Source of the DNA: Opitutaceae bacterium
GTDB taxonomy: Bacteria; Verrucomicrobiota; Verrucomicrobiia; Opitutales; Opitutaceae
DNA length: 12,706 nt
Assembly: GCA_023269455.1 (NCBI GenBank)
Contig: JAHFTG010000036.1
Coordinates: 1 to 12,706, forward strand
Direction: 5' to 3'
Within the stretch, counting starts at the first letter, position 1, and every line of letters starts with the position of its first letter. This document shows, piece after piece, positions 1 through 7,216 of the stretch. The position numbers and the translations under genes were made by a program. Under the pieces are notes generated by a model that ran no database searches, was not told the DNA's origin, and saw nothing but the letters and a program-made list of their open reading frames with translations.

Positions 1-2
1 CG

Positions 3-755
3 TCTGCGCATGCGGCGTTGGTGACGAAGCCCGTCGCTTACGAGCACGCGGGCGTGAAGCTCATCGGTTATCTCGCTTATGATGACGCCAAGGTGTCCGC
101 CGAGCATCCCGTGCCCGGCGTGCTGGTGGTGCCCGAGTGGTGGGGTCTCAACGCCTACGCCAAGGGTAAGGCCGACGCGCTCGCCAAGCTCGGCTATGTC
201 GCCTTCGCGCTGGATATGTATGGCGCTGGCTTGAACACGGAAGATCCCAAGAAGGCGACCGAGCTTTCCACGCCGTTTTACGGAAAGCCGCTCATGGCCG
301 AGCGTGCGCAGGCCGGGCTCAACCAATTGCTCGCGACCGGTCTGGTCGTTCCAAGCAAGGTGGCGGCGATCGGGTTTTGTTTTGGTGGTTCCACGGTGCA
401 GGCGCTAGCCTACACGGGTGCGCCGCTCGCGGGCATCGTAAGTTTCCATGGCGGTCCGGTCGTGCCGACCGATGAACAGGCGGCGGCGATCAAGGGCAAG
501 GTTCTCATTTGCCACGGGGCCATCGATCCGTTCGTGAAGCCGGACCAACTCCATGCGCTACTAGCGGCGTTCGACAAGGCGAAGGTTGATTACGAATTCG
601 TGAGCTACGCCGGGGCGGTTCACGCGTTTACCAATCCGGACGCGACACACCTAGCCCAAGCGACCGGCCTCGTGGGCATCGGCTACAACGAGAAGGCGGC
701 AACTCGTTCGTGGCAGCACATGCAGGATTTTTTCGGCGAGATTTTCGCCCGCTAA
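3..755 (+). CDS. Dienelactone hydrolase family protein, exported, 5'-truncated by the window edge
   Basis: Alpha/beta-hydrolase of the dienelactone hydrolase (DLH) family. The classic DLH opens a lactone ring in chloroaromatic breakdown, but exported relatives have no settled substrate. Counting from the TTG at 18, the Cys-Asp-His triad is visible: Cys121 in the nucleophile elbow GFCFGG, Asp170 in GAIDPF, and His202 in AVHAFTNP. Glu40 in VPEWWG matches the conserved DLH glutamate. The frame stays open to the first base, and the codons before 18 read Ser-Ala-His-Ala-Ala, like the end of a signal peptide (AHA/A). The true start therefore lies upstream of the window and the mature protein probably begins near 15-18. 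Its stop is 3 bases from the stop of the convergent ABC ATPase gene. Family assignment is firm; the substrate is unknown. Confidence 0.88.
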   Translation, partial: SAHAALVTKPVAYEHAGVKLIGYLAYDDAKVSAEHPVPGVLVVPEWWGLNAYAKGKADALAKLGYVAFALDMYGAGLNTEDPKKATELSTPFYGKPLMAERAQAGLNQLLATGLVVPSKVAAIGFCFGGSTVQALAYTGAPLAGIVSFHGGPVVPTDEQAAAIKGKVLICHGAIDPFVKPDQLHALLAAFDKAKVDYEFVSYAGAVHAFTNPDATHLAQATGLVGIGYNEKAATRSWQHMQDFFGEIFAR

Positions 756-758
756 GGC

Positions 759-1571
759 TCAGGTTTGAAACGCGCCCTGCGGCTTTTTCGGGAGGCGCAG
801 GTGCAGGCGTTGATCGCGGATCGTGAGTTTCACCGATGCGCTGAAAATGGCGGAGAGGTTGCGTGAATTGAGCGTGCATTCACGCGGGCCGCTTGCCTGC
901 ACGCGTCCGGCCTTGAGCAGAAGAGCGTGGGTGAAGCCGGGAGTGATTTCTTCGACGTGGTGGGTAACGAGGATGAGCGCGGGGCCGCGTGGCTGACGGG
1001 CGAGGGTTTCGATGAAGTGGAGGAATTGCTCTCGGGCGACCGGATCGAGGCCGGAGCACGGTTCGTCAAGGATGAGCAGCTTCGGCTTCGCCATGAGGGC
1101 GCGGGCGATGAGGATGCGCTGGCGTTCGCCTTGGGAGAGCTGGCCCCAGAGACGTTTGGCGAGGGCGGTCGTGCCGGTGAAGCGCAGGAGTTTTTGAGCG
1201 GCGCGGCGGTCGGCCGGCGTGATTTTCATCCACAGGTCGAGTTGCGCGTATTTGCCGCTGATGATGGTTTCGAGTGCGGGTTCGTCGGGCGGGACGCTGG
1301 CTTGGAGCGCACTCGTAACGAGGCCGATTTCGAGGCGCAGGTCGCGCCAGTCGCTTTCGCCGTAGCGGCGGCCGAGCAGCTCGATCTCGCCCGCGCTGGG
1401 CGTGAGGTAGCCGGTGAGGGCCTTGAGGAGTGAGGTCTTCCCGCAGCCGTTGGGGCCGAGGATGACCCAGTGCTCGCCGCGTTCGACCCGCCAGCCCACA
1501 TCGCGCAGCAAATGCGTATTTTCACGCATCACGGTGAGACCGGTGATGGCAAGAAGGGCGTGGCTTGGCAT
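759..1571 (-). CDS. ABC transporter ATP-binding protein (YlmA/ModF-like), orphan
   Basis: Single ABC nucleotide-binding domain of 270 residues. Seen directly: Walker A GPNGCGKT at 39-46, signature LSQGE at 145-149, Walker B LLILDE at 165-170, D-loop SGLDP, and H-loop His204 in VTHH. The segment after the H-loop (EEITPGFTHALLLKAGRV) is typical of the YlmA/ModF-type ATPases. No permease or binding-protein gene lies beside it, so it either works with a membrane partner encoded elsewhere or has a non-transport role. The start is ATG at 1571 with no clear Shine-Dalgarno sequence. It diverges from the ArsC-like gene across 73-76 bp that contain a perfect palindrome, and converges on the hydrolase gene with only 3 bases between stops, leaving no room for a separate terminator. 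Substrate unknown. Confidence 0.9.
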   Translation of the reverse strand: MPSHALLAITGLTVMRENTHLLRDVGWRVERGEHWVILGPNGCGKTSLLKALTGYLTPSAGEIELLGRRYGESDWRDLRLEIGLVTSALQASVPPDEPALETIISGKYAQLDLWMKITPADRRAAQKLLRFTGTTALAKRLWGQLSQGERQRILIARALMAKPKLLILDEPCSGLDPVAREQFLHFIETLARQPRGPALILVTHHVEEITPGFTHALLLKAGRVQASGPRECTLNSRNLSAIFSASVKLTIRDQRLHLRLPKKPQGAFQT

Positions 1572-1576
1572 GGATG

Positions 1577-1606
1577 CAGGTAGTCAAAGACCGTGCGCAC
1601 GGTCAA
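1577..1606 (-). promoter_or_regulatory. Possible promoter of the ABC ATPase gene enclosing a palindrome
   Basis: On the minus strand TTGACC (1601-1606) and TACCTG (1577-1582) are 18 bases apart and could act as -35 and -10 elements. The 16-bp palindrome lies mostly in the spacer and overlaps the -35 box. The -35 is good and the -10 is weak. This is a motif match only. Confidence 0.3.
1589..1604. promoter_or_regulatory. Perfect 16-bp palindrome, candidate operator
   Basis: GACCGTGCGCACGGTC is identical to its own reverse complement. It sits between the divergent starts of the ABC ATPase (1571, minus) and the ArsC-like gene (1645/1648, plus). Symmetry without a loop suits a dimeric DNA-binding regulator better than an RNA hairpin. 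The regulator is not identifiable here. Confidence 0.5.
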
Positions 1607-1647
1607 CGGGCTTGGCTAACCACCGGGGGCGCGCTTAGGTTTATGTG

Positions 1648-2007
1648 ATGTTGATCATCTACACTTACGCGAACTGTGATACCTGCCGGCGCGCCGTGAA
1701 ATGGTTGCGGGCGCAGGGCATAGATTTTGCCGAGAAGGCGATCCGCGAGACGCCGCCGTCGATGCCGGAATTGCGCGCGATGCTGGCGTATCTCGGCGGA
1801 GCCGGGGCGTTGCGGAAACTATTCAACACGGCGGGGCGCGACTATCGGGACTTGAAGCTTGGCGAAAAACTGCCGGGCATGAGCGAGTCGCAGGCGCTGG
1901 CGTTGCTTGCGGACAACGGCAATCTCGTGAAACGCCCTTTTCTGATCGGGGAGAGCTGCGGTTTGACGGGATTCGATGAAAAAACCTGGAGCGATAGTCT
2001 GCGTTGA
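1648..2007 (+). CDS. ArsC/Spx/YffB-family thioredoxin-fold protein
   Basis: 119-residue protein of the arsenate reductase-like (ArsC/Spx/MgsR) family. It carries a CDTC motif with Cys10 and Cys13, the spacing and position of the redox switch in Spx. It also has LFNTAGRDYRDL (58-69) and KRPFLI (95-100), both typical of the family, where the KRP region closes the active site. Length fits the usual 110-130. A GTG at 1645 adjoins the ATG at 1648; the ATG is preferred, with a weak AGG at 1637-1639. No ars operon genes are nearby, so arsenate reduction is not supported by context; a thiol-redox or regulatory role is as likely. It is transcribed away from the ABC ATPase and may share regulation with it through the palindrome. 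It ends in a hairpin shared with the convergent gene. Confidence 0.88.
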   Translation: MLIIYTYANCDTCRRAVKWLRAQGIDFAEKAIRETPPSMPELRAMLAYLGGAGALRKLFNTAGRDYRDLKLGEKLPGMSESQALALLADNGNLVKRPFLIGESCGLTGFDEKTWSDSLR

Positions 2008-2039
2008 ATAACGCGCCGCCTGGGCGCGGTGTTATTCAA
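2004..2039. terminator. Shared hairpin between convergent genes
   Basis: TTGAATAAC (2004-2012) pairs perfectly with GTTATTCAA (2031-2039). GCGCC (2013-2017) can pair with GGCGC (2023-2027), leaving a three-base bulge. The left arm contains the TGA of the ArsC-like gene and the right arm contains the TAA (minus) of the 477-residue protein gene. No U-tract follows on either strand, so it is better called a transcript-end hairpin than a classical intrinsic terminator. Confidence 0.6.
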
Positions 2040-3465
2040 GGAATTCGTTAAACACGCGCGGAGGGAGTTCGGCCGCGCGGGCTTTGGTCGCGGGGTCGAT
2101 GTTGGCTTGAAGTTGGCGGACGCGTTTTTCGAGGTGTTCCAGCTCTTCCGAGCGTTGTTCGAGCTCCGCCTCCTGCTCTTGTTGCGCCAGGGTTTTTTCG
2201 AGGAGGCGGTTTTCGCTTTCGCTGACGAAGGATTCGCGGGCATCCAGCTCGGCTTTGAGCGATTGGAGCAGTTGGGTCTGTCGTTCCAGTTCCGCCTTGG
2301 CGGTGGCGAGGGCGTTGATTTCTTCGGCAGACGCGGCGGGGATGGGTGCAGGCGCCGTCACGGCTGGTTTCGACGGGAAGGGCGGACGGGTGGTGCGGGG
2401 GGATAATTTGAGGGTCGGTCCGTCGTTTGTGCGGGGCGGCGGCTTGGGGGCGTGAACGGTTTCAGGGGCTGGTTTGGCGGGCTGGCCGCCGGGCTTCGGC
2501 GGAGGAGCGGTCACAGGGGGTTCATCGAGGATGGCCCATCGTTTGAACTCGCCGGTTTCGAGCAATGTCTCGGTTTCTTTTACCAGTGATTCCAGTTCCT
2601 CCGGATTGATCTTGAGCAGGGCGGCTTCCCGCAGCGCGGACCATTGGCCCAGGTGGTAACTAGCGATGTCGTGCGACGATTTGCTGAGGGTGAGCGTGGA
2701 TTCGTCGGAGACCTCGGCGAGGATTTTGGCGGTGATTTTTTCTGATTGGGCGATCAGGTCTAGCAGAGTGCGGGGGGCGGCTTTGGCATTGATGCCGAGC
2801 AATGATTGGGCGGATTCCTTCCAGTTTACTCCGGCTTGGAGTTTAAGGGTGAAGCCTTCGTGTCCGGCGCGCTTGCGTTGGGCATGGGAGATCTTGTTGA
2901 TGAACTCGACTTCGGCTTCGAGTTGGTCGCCGAGTGAAATGGCTTTGGTGAGAAGCTGCCGGGATGTGGGTGGTGTGCCGATGGCTTCATGCGGAGGCAT
3001 GATGGCGCAGAGATTGGCCAAGGCATTGAGGGTGGTGTGATAATCGCGCGCGCATTCGTCGAAACGTATTCTGAGCCGAGCCCAATCGGTCGGATAACGG
3101 TTTTCACTTAGCCCGTGCACATAATCTGATGAGCTGCGGCGCAAGTGGTTTTCCAGGCGGAAGGCGACCTGCGCGAGCAACTCGGGTTCGAGAAGGTTGA
3201 GCTTGTCGAGTCCTGCCTGAAGCACGGAGAGAGTGTCCCGGGATTCTTCCAGATTCGAGGTGAACTCCTGTTTCGCCTTGGTCGGCAACAGGATCATGAA
3301 GGGAGGGCGCGTCGCCTTGATTTCGCGCTCACGTTCTCTGGCCAGGTTCAATGCTTCGGTGAGTCTGCGGCGGCTCAAAGCAAACGCAGCTTCACGCACC
3401 AACATTTTGTGGAGGCTGGAAGGTGCGAATTCGATCAGGTAAGGTTGAGGAGCATTTAACTCCAT
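2032..3465 (-). CDS. Hypothetical protein: helical domain, proline-rich linker, C-terminal coiled coil
   Basis: 477 residues, not recognised. Three parts are visible. Residues 1-310 look predominantly alpha-helical, charged and soluble, without an export signal or membrane segment. Residues about 315-375 form a proline/lysine-rich linker (PPVTAPPPKPGG and similar). Residues about 381-455 are rich in Glu, Gln, Leu and Ala with heptad-like spacing, a probable coiled coil. The last residues (ELPPRVFNEFLE) may be a short tail motif. The architecture suggests a scaffold or cytoskeleton-like adaptor, but that is inference only. The start is ATG at 3465 with an AT-rich, Shine-Dalgarno-free leader; Met21 is an alternative. 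It lies 76 bases downstream of a small membrane protein gene on the same strand and could be co-transcribed with it. Confidence 0.8.
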   Translation of the reverse strand: MELNAPQPYLIEFAPSSLHKMLVREAAFALSRRRLTEALNLAREREREIKATRPPFMILLPTKAKQEFTSNLEESRDTLSVLQAGLDKLNLLEPELLAQVAFRLENHLRRSSSDYVHGLSENRYPTDWARLRIRFDECARDYHTTLNALANLCAIMPPHEAIGTPPTSRQLLTKAISLGDQLEAEVEFINKISHAQRKRAGHEGFTLKLQAGVNWKESAQSLLGINAKAAPRTLLDLIAQSEKITAKILAEVSDESTLTLSKSSHDIASYHLGQWSALREAALLKINPEELESLVKETETLLETGEFKRWAILDEPPVTAPPPKPGGQPAKPAPETVHAPKPPPRTNDGPTLKLSPRTTRPPFPSKPAVTAPAPIPAASAEEINALATAKAELERQTQLLQSLKAELDARESFVSESENRLLEKTLAQQEQEAELEQRSEELEHLEKRVRQLQANIDPATKARAAELPPRVFNEFLE

Positions 3466-3485
3466 AAAATATGAAAGAGGTTGCG

Positions 3486-3533
3486 GACGGGCCGCCCCGG
3501 GCCGTCATCGGAATCCTGCCGACCGGGCCGATG
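3486..3533 (-). other. Tandem GC-rich hairpins in a 76-bp gap
   Basis: GACGG (3486-3490) can pair with CCGTC (3502-3506), and CATCGG (3506-3511) with CCGATG (3528-3533). They lie between two minus-strand genes with no following U-tract. They may act as mRNA processing or attenuation structures, or may have no role. Confidence 0.3.
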
Positions 3534-3541
3534 CCTTCGAG

Positions 3542-3922
3542 TCAGTAAATCCTAGTGTAAATCGCTCCGGCCTCGTCGCGGGCAAAGAGAGTTTTATTTT
3601 CTATTTTTATGAGCACCAGTCCCTCGATGATTTCTTCGCCGACTCCGATGATTTTGGGGCCGATCAACACGCGGGGAGCGCTGCCTCCGGTGATCGCCTT
3701 GATGGGGGCCGACATGAGGGTATCTTCGAGTTCGGAATCCGCTGCGGGCGATAAGGCCTTCACGGCGGCCGCCGTTTTGACAACACGATTGGCCGTCGGC
3801 GTGGTTTGGAGATAGGTCGCCGTCAAAAGAGGGGCTGATTTTGGCTGGGCCGGGCGCAGCCCGTAAGTCGCGGTTACACCTAAGATCAAGATCATCATGA
3901 TTCCCCAAAACTTCCTAACCAT
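3542..3922 (-). CDS. Hypothetical bitopic membrane or exported protein
   Basis: With the start at ATG 3922 the product has 126 residues. It opens MVRKFWGIMMILILGVTATYG, a positive N-terminus followed by one hydrophobic segment (a signal peptide or membrane anchor). A Thr/Ala/Pro-rich stretch follows, and then a compact C-terminal domain of about 55 residues ending in TRIY. That domain (roughly APRVLIGPKIIGVGEEIIEGLVLIKIENKTLFA) looks beta-rich and loosely recalls the small periplasmic domains of PilP/GspC-type assembly proteins, a weak resemblance. The frame stays open upstream to a TTG at 4201, with ATGs at 3940 and 4009. The extension has AT-rich, rare-codon-like usage unlike the C-terminal half, so 3922 is preferred and 4009 is possible. 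It is followed by the coiled-coil protein gene. Function unknown. Confidence 0.6.
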   Translation of the reverse strand: MVRKFWGIMMILILGVTATYGLRPAQPKSAPLLTATYLQTTPTANRVVKTAAAVKALSPAADSELEDTLMSAPIKAITGGSAPRVLIGPKIIGVGEEIIEGLVLIKIENKTLFARDEAGAIYTRIY

Positions 3923-4303
3923 GTGGGGAGCATGGCGCATCCGTTTCTTGGCGATACAGCTCCGCGCCAATGCATTGGCTTTGGTGATCGCTTGAGTAAT
4001 CGCTGGCATAGGATGAATGGTTGATAAAGACGGACCTATATACCAAATTGGTTTCCATAGCTTACTAGATGCCAGTGTGAAACCCCCAGGGTGAAATTGC
4101 CAATCAGAGGCCGTGATATGCCAGCCGTTTTTTGATTTGCGGGCTGTAGCTATTTGATACGCGTATTTTCTGCGATTTATGGGCGGCTCGAGGATTTGCA
4201 AGTGGGGTGGGGCTTTATGATGAGGAGGCTGGATGGAGGCTTTATTTGATCCATCGATTTAGGCCCGTTGACTCGCCAAGGGTTTTCCTAGCAAGCTCCA
4301 AGG
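3923..4303. other. AT-richer intergenic region between divergent genes
   Basis: About 380 bp separate the divergent starts at 3922 (minus) and 4304 (plus). Base composition is clearly AT-richer than the flanking genes. An open frame on the minus strand continues to a TTG at 4201, but its third positions are not GC-enriched as they are in the neighbouring genes. A small dyad (ACCC-CCA-GGGT, 4083-4093) is visible. No riboswitch, tRNA or repeat family is recognised. It presumably holds the promoters of both flanking genes. Confidence 0.45.
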
Positions 4304-4570
4304 GTGACTCGTCCTGCCTCCACTCCTTTTCTCACTACCGTCCGCTGGCTCTCCGCCTATGCGGGCTTTCCGGCGGCGCGCCTGCCCGCGCGGGCCGAGA
4401 TTTTGCTGCTCATCTCCACGGCGGCGGAAGAAGCGCAGGTCGCGTTGCAGCGTTCGCCCCGGTTTCTCGTTGAACGCAACGACAAGGCCAGCGACGCTTC
4501 CCTGAAGGCTTACACGATGAACCGTTCGCTTGCTCATTACGTGAGCAACAACGCCCAGAAAACCGGATGA
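4304..4570 (+). CDS. Hypothetical small protein (88 aa, GTG start)
   Basis: 88 residues, not recognised. Codon third positions are strongly G/C-rich like the neighbouring genes, which supports real coding. The start is constrained: an in-frame TAG lies at 4289-4291 and the first usable codon after it is GTG at 4304, preceded by CAAGG. The next in-frame Met is residue 72. The sequence is soluble with a probable central helix (ARAEILLLISTAAEEAQVAL), then SPRFLVERNDKASDASLKAY and a polar tail. There is no signal peptide, membrane segment or Cys pair. A faint likeness of the ERNDKAS..ALK stretch to RNA polymerase omega is too weak to use. It is followed 61 bases later by the DUF4097-like gene on the same strand. 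Confidence 0.65.
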   Translation: MTRPASTPFLTTVRWLSAYAGFPAARLPARAEILLLISTAAEEAQVALQRSPRFLVERNDKASDASLKAYTMNRSLAHYVSNNAQKTG

Positions 4571-4602
4571 CGGTTGGTAGGGGCTGAATTGGGGTCTTGA
4601 AA

Positions 4603-4622
4603 GATAGGTGTTTTACCCTATC
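4603..4622 (+). promoter_or_regulatory. Small hairpin just before the DUF4097-like gene
   Basis: GATAGG (4603-4608) and CCTATC (4617-4622) form a six-base stem with an eight-base loop, ending 9 bases before the ATG at 4632. It would lie in the translation initiation region, adjoining the AAGG at 4625-4628. The role is inferred only. Confidence 0.3.
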
Positions 4623-4631
4623 TGAAGGCGA

Positions 4632-5621
4632 ATGTCTTTACGGTTCCTGGGTCTGGTCTTCGGGGTGGTTTTTTTCGTTTCTGATGCGTCCGCGCTGATC
4701 GAGCGACGGACGGAGCGCCATTTCGATGTGTCCGCCGCCACGACCCTGAAAATCGATACGTTCAGCGGCGCGGTGCGTGTTTCAAAAGGTGACGCCAAGA
4801 CCATCGAGGTCGTCGTGAGCGAGCAGGCTGATGTTGAAAAAGAATCGGAGATGGATGAGCGCCTGAAAGATTTCGACCTGCGCATGGAGCCGACGACCGG
4901 AGGTGTGGGTATCGTCGCGCGTTATCATAAAAATATGACGTGGTCGTGGAAGGGATGGCCTCCCGTCCGCCTGACTTATGAGATCAAAGTGCCGTCGCAG
5001 TGTGATATCGAGGTCGTCACGCTCGACGGCAGCATCGTGATCGGCTCGCTCCAGGGGAAACTCGATCTTACCAACGACAGCGGGGCGATTTTTACGGGCG
5101 AGATCGACGGCGAGATCAAAGCGCACAGTCGCGTGGGCGACATCGCGGTGACGGCCTGCACCGGCGCGATCACCGCGCATACGCGCACGGGCAACATCAC
5201 GGTGGGCCGCGCCTTTGGCCGCACGGAGCTTTCCAGCGACGGTGGCTACATCGATCTTCAACGCGCGGCCGACGAAGTCGTCATCCACGGAAGCGGCACC
5301 GATGCGAAAGTCGGGTTTGTCGCCCCCATTAAAAAACCGGCCAAGATCACGACCTCAGGCGGCGAAATCTACCTCGTCATGGAAACCGCCACCGCCTGCA
5401 CGCTCGACCTGAGCGCGTCGATCTTCGGTCGCGTGAAAGTCCGCAATCTCCCCATCGCCGCGACCAGCGGCGGCGTGGGCCGCTCGCGTCTGGCGGGCAC
5501 GATCAACGGCGGCGGCACCCTCATCACGGCCGATGCCAACGGCGGTAATATCATCATGCGCGGCATCGATCCGGTTCCGGCAGCCGAGGTGGCCGATCCG
5601 ACGGTGCTGCCGCAAAAGTAG
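4632..5621 (+). CDS. Exported DUF4097-like beta-repeat protein
   Basis: 329 residues. It has an N-terminal signal peptide (MSLRFLGLVFGVVFFVSDASA, cleavage predicted near residue 21), so it is probably periplasmic or outside the cell. The body is built of recurring short strand-turn units of the form x-G-x-I-x-V: LDGSIVI (131-137), NDSGAIFT, RVGDIAVT, RTGNITVG, SDGGYIDL, TSGGEIYL and ANGGNIIM (302-309). That is the pattern of DUF4097/putative auto-transporter adhesin-like beta-helical domains. A short acidic/charged region (70-85) precedes the repeats. In other bacteria such proteins often accompany membrane stress or sensor genes, but none is next to this one. AAGG lies 3 bases before the start. 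Molecular function of the family is not established. Confidence 0.8.
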   Translation: MSLRFLGLVFGVVFFVSDASALIERRTERHFDVSAATTLKIDTFSGAVRVSKGDAKTIEVVVSEQADVEKESEMDERLKDFDLRMEPTTGGVGIVARYHKNMTWSWKGWPPVRLTYEIKVPSQCDIEVVTLDGSIVIGSLQGKLDLTNDSGAIFTGEIDGEIKAHSRVGDIAVTACTGAITAHTRTGNITVGRAFGRTELSSDGGYIDLQRAADEVVIHGSGTDAKVGFVAPIKKPAKITTSGGEIYLVMETATACTLDLSASIFGRVKVRNLPIAATSGGVGRSRLAGTINGGGTLITADANGGNIIMRGIDPVPAAEVADPTVLPQK

Positions 5622-5722
5622 TCCGCATCGCGCAGCACCCGTGCCGGATGAGTTGACGGCGGATGATTCTGCGCTTCGCCCGATGTATGAGGTGTGTTTG
5701 TGTGTCGGACGATTCTACGACC

Positions 5723-7216
5723 ATGCCTGATTCCTACGACCGTCTTGTTGCCAAACTGAAACGCGCCCACGTCCTCGGCACCGTCGCCGGTCTGCTCGGC
5801 TGGGACGAACAGGTCAACCTGCCGACGGACAGCGCCGACCAGCGTGCGGAGCAATCGGCGTTGCTCGCTGAATTAAACCACGCCGCCGCGAGCGATGCGG
5901 AGATCGGCAAACTCCTGGGCGAACTGGAAAATGCACGAGCCTCTCTGACTGCGGATCAGCAAGTCGTCGTGCGCGAGGCGCGCCGTGACTACGACCGGGT
6001 GACAAAACTACCCTCCGAATTCGTCGCCGAAAAAGCGCGGCTTTCCAGCGCGGCCTACCACGCGTGGGCCGAGGCCAAGGGGAAGGCGGATTTCGCCGCC
6101 TATGCGCCCTATCTCGAAAAACATCTCGCGCTGGCCAAGTGCGAGGCGGCGACTCTCGGCTGGGGTGATCGACCTTACGACTACGCCATCGACAAGCACG
6201 ATCCCGGCATGACGGCGGCCAAGATCACGGTGCTTTTCACCGAGTTGAAGGCCGGGCTCGTGCCGCTGGTGCGCGCCATCGCGGCGTCGCCAGTCAAGGC
6301 GCGCACGGATATTTTCAAAGGTTTCCCGGTCGAGGCGCAGCGCGATTTTCTCCGCGAGGTTACGGAGCGCCTTGGCTTCAACTACCGGCGCGGGCGCATT
6401 GACGTGTCGCTGCATCCGTTCTGTGAAGGGTCGGGCGCGGATATCCGCATGACCACGCGTTTCGATGCCGACAACCCGCTCGACTCGCTCTTTTCGTCGA
6501 TTCACGAGACGGGGCACGGGCTTTACGAGCAGGGGCTTCCGCTGGCGTTGCAAGGCACGCCGCTCGGGCAAAACGCGGGCATGGGCGTCCACGAATCGCA
6601 GAGCCGCCTGTGGGAAAACCAAGTGTCACGCAGCCGCGCGTTCTGGGCGTTTTTCGAGCCGCGCTTCCGGGAGAAATTCCCTGCACAACTGGCGGCGGTG
6701 TCGTCGGAGGAGCTGTATCTCGCGGTCAACGAAGTCGCGCCGACGCTCATCCGCGTGGATTCCGACGAGGTTCACTACAACCTGCACATTCTGCTGCGCT
6801 TTGAGCTGGAGCAGCGGTTGTTTCGCGGCGATCTCGCGGTGGCCGATCTCCCGGCGGCGTGGAATGCGTTGTCGGAAGAACTGCTCGGGCTCACGCCGAC
6901 GAGTGACAAGGTCGGCGTGCTTCAGGACGTGCATTGGTCGGGTGGAGCATTCGGCTATTTTCCGAGTTACTGCTTGGGCAATATGATCGCGGCACAGCTC
7001 TGGTTCACGGTGTTGAAAACGCTGCCGGGACTGGAAGCGGATTTCGCGAAGGGTGATTTCTCGCGGTTGCTCGGTTGGTTGCGCACGAACATTCACGAAC
7101 AGGGGCGGCGTTACGACACGCTGGCGTTGGTGAAGGAAGTGACGGGCGAGGAGCTAACGCCAAAATACTTGCTCCGGTATTTGCAGGAACGGTATGCGCC
7201 GCTGTATTTGAAGTGA
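5723..7216 (+). CDS. Carboxypeptidase Taq (M32) family metallopeptidase
   Basis: Zinc (or cobalt) carboxypeptidase that removes C-terminal residues from peptides, probably in the cytoplasm because no signal peptide is present. The 497-residue length matches the family (about 500). Visible M32 motifs: HPF at 231-233, DIRMTTRF at 240-247, the metal-binding HETGH at 261-265 with catalytic Glu262, the third metal ligand Glu291 in HESQSRLWEN, and GYFPSYCLGN at 411-420. ATG 5723 is chosen over an in-frame ATG at 5663. The extra 20 residues there (MILRFARCMRC...) do not resemble the family, and the chosen start gives the canonical SYDRLVAKL opening. There is no Shine-Dalgarno sequence. The TatD-family gene begins 14 bases after the stop, so the two probably share a transcript. 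Confidence 0.95.
   Translation: MPDSYDRLVAKLKRAHVLGTVAGLLGWDEQVNLPTDSADQRAEQSALLAELNHAAASDAEIGKLLGELENARASLTADQQVVVREARRDYDRVTKLPSEFVAEKARLSSAAYHAWAEAKGKADFAAYAPYLEKHLALAKCEAATLGWGDRPYDYAIDKHDPGMTAAKITVLFTELKAGLVPLVRAIAASPVKARTDIFKGFPVEAQRDFLREVTERLGFNYRRGRIDVSLHPFCEGSGADIRMTTRFDADNPLDSLFSSIHETGHGLYEQGLPLALQGTPLGQNAGMGVHESQSRLWENQVSRSRAFWAFFEPRFREKFPAQLAAVSSEELYLAVNEVAPTLIRVDSDEVHYNLHILLRFELEQRLFRGDLAVADLPAAWNALSEELLGLTPTSDKVGVLQDVHWSGGAFGYFPSYCLGNMIAAQLWFTVLKTLPGLEADFAKGDFSRLLGWLRTNIHEQGRRYDTLALVKEVTGEELTPKYLLRYLQERYAPLYLK

Noticed and set aside
2255..3459. Several plus-strand open frames opposite the coiled-coil gene
   Set aside because: They are short, overlapping and lack protein-like composition; the minus-strand frame is continuous over 477 codons with coherent domains.
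4020..4140. Possible riboswitch (cobalamin or c-di-GMP type) in the AT-rich gap
   Set aside because: Phrases such as GCCAGTG and CCCCCAGGGTGAAA are superficially suggestive, but the ordered conserved boxes of these families are not present.
4304..4570. Possible RNA polymerase omega subunit
   Set aside because: Only a short ERNDKAS..ALK stretch is suggestive; the N-terminal omega motif is missing.
5663..5722. Twenty extra residues at the start of the M32 gene
   Set aside because: Cys/Arg-rich and unlike the family; ATG 5723 gives the canonical N-terminus and length.
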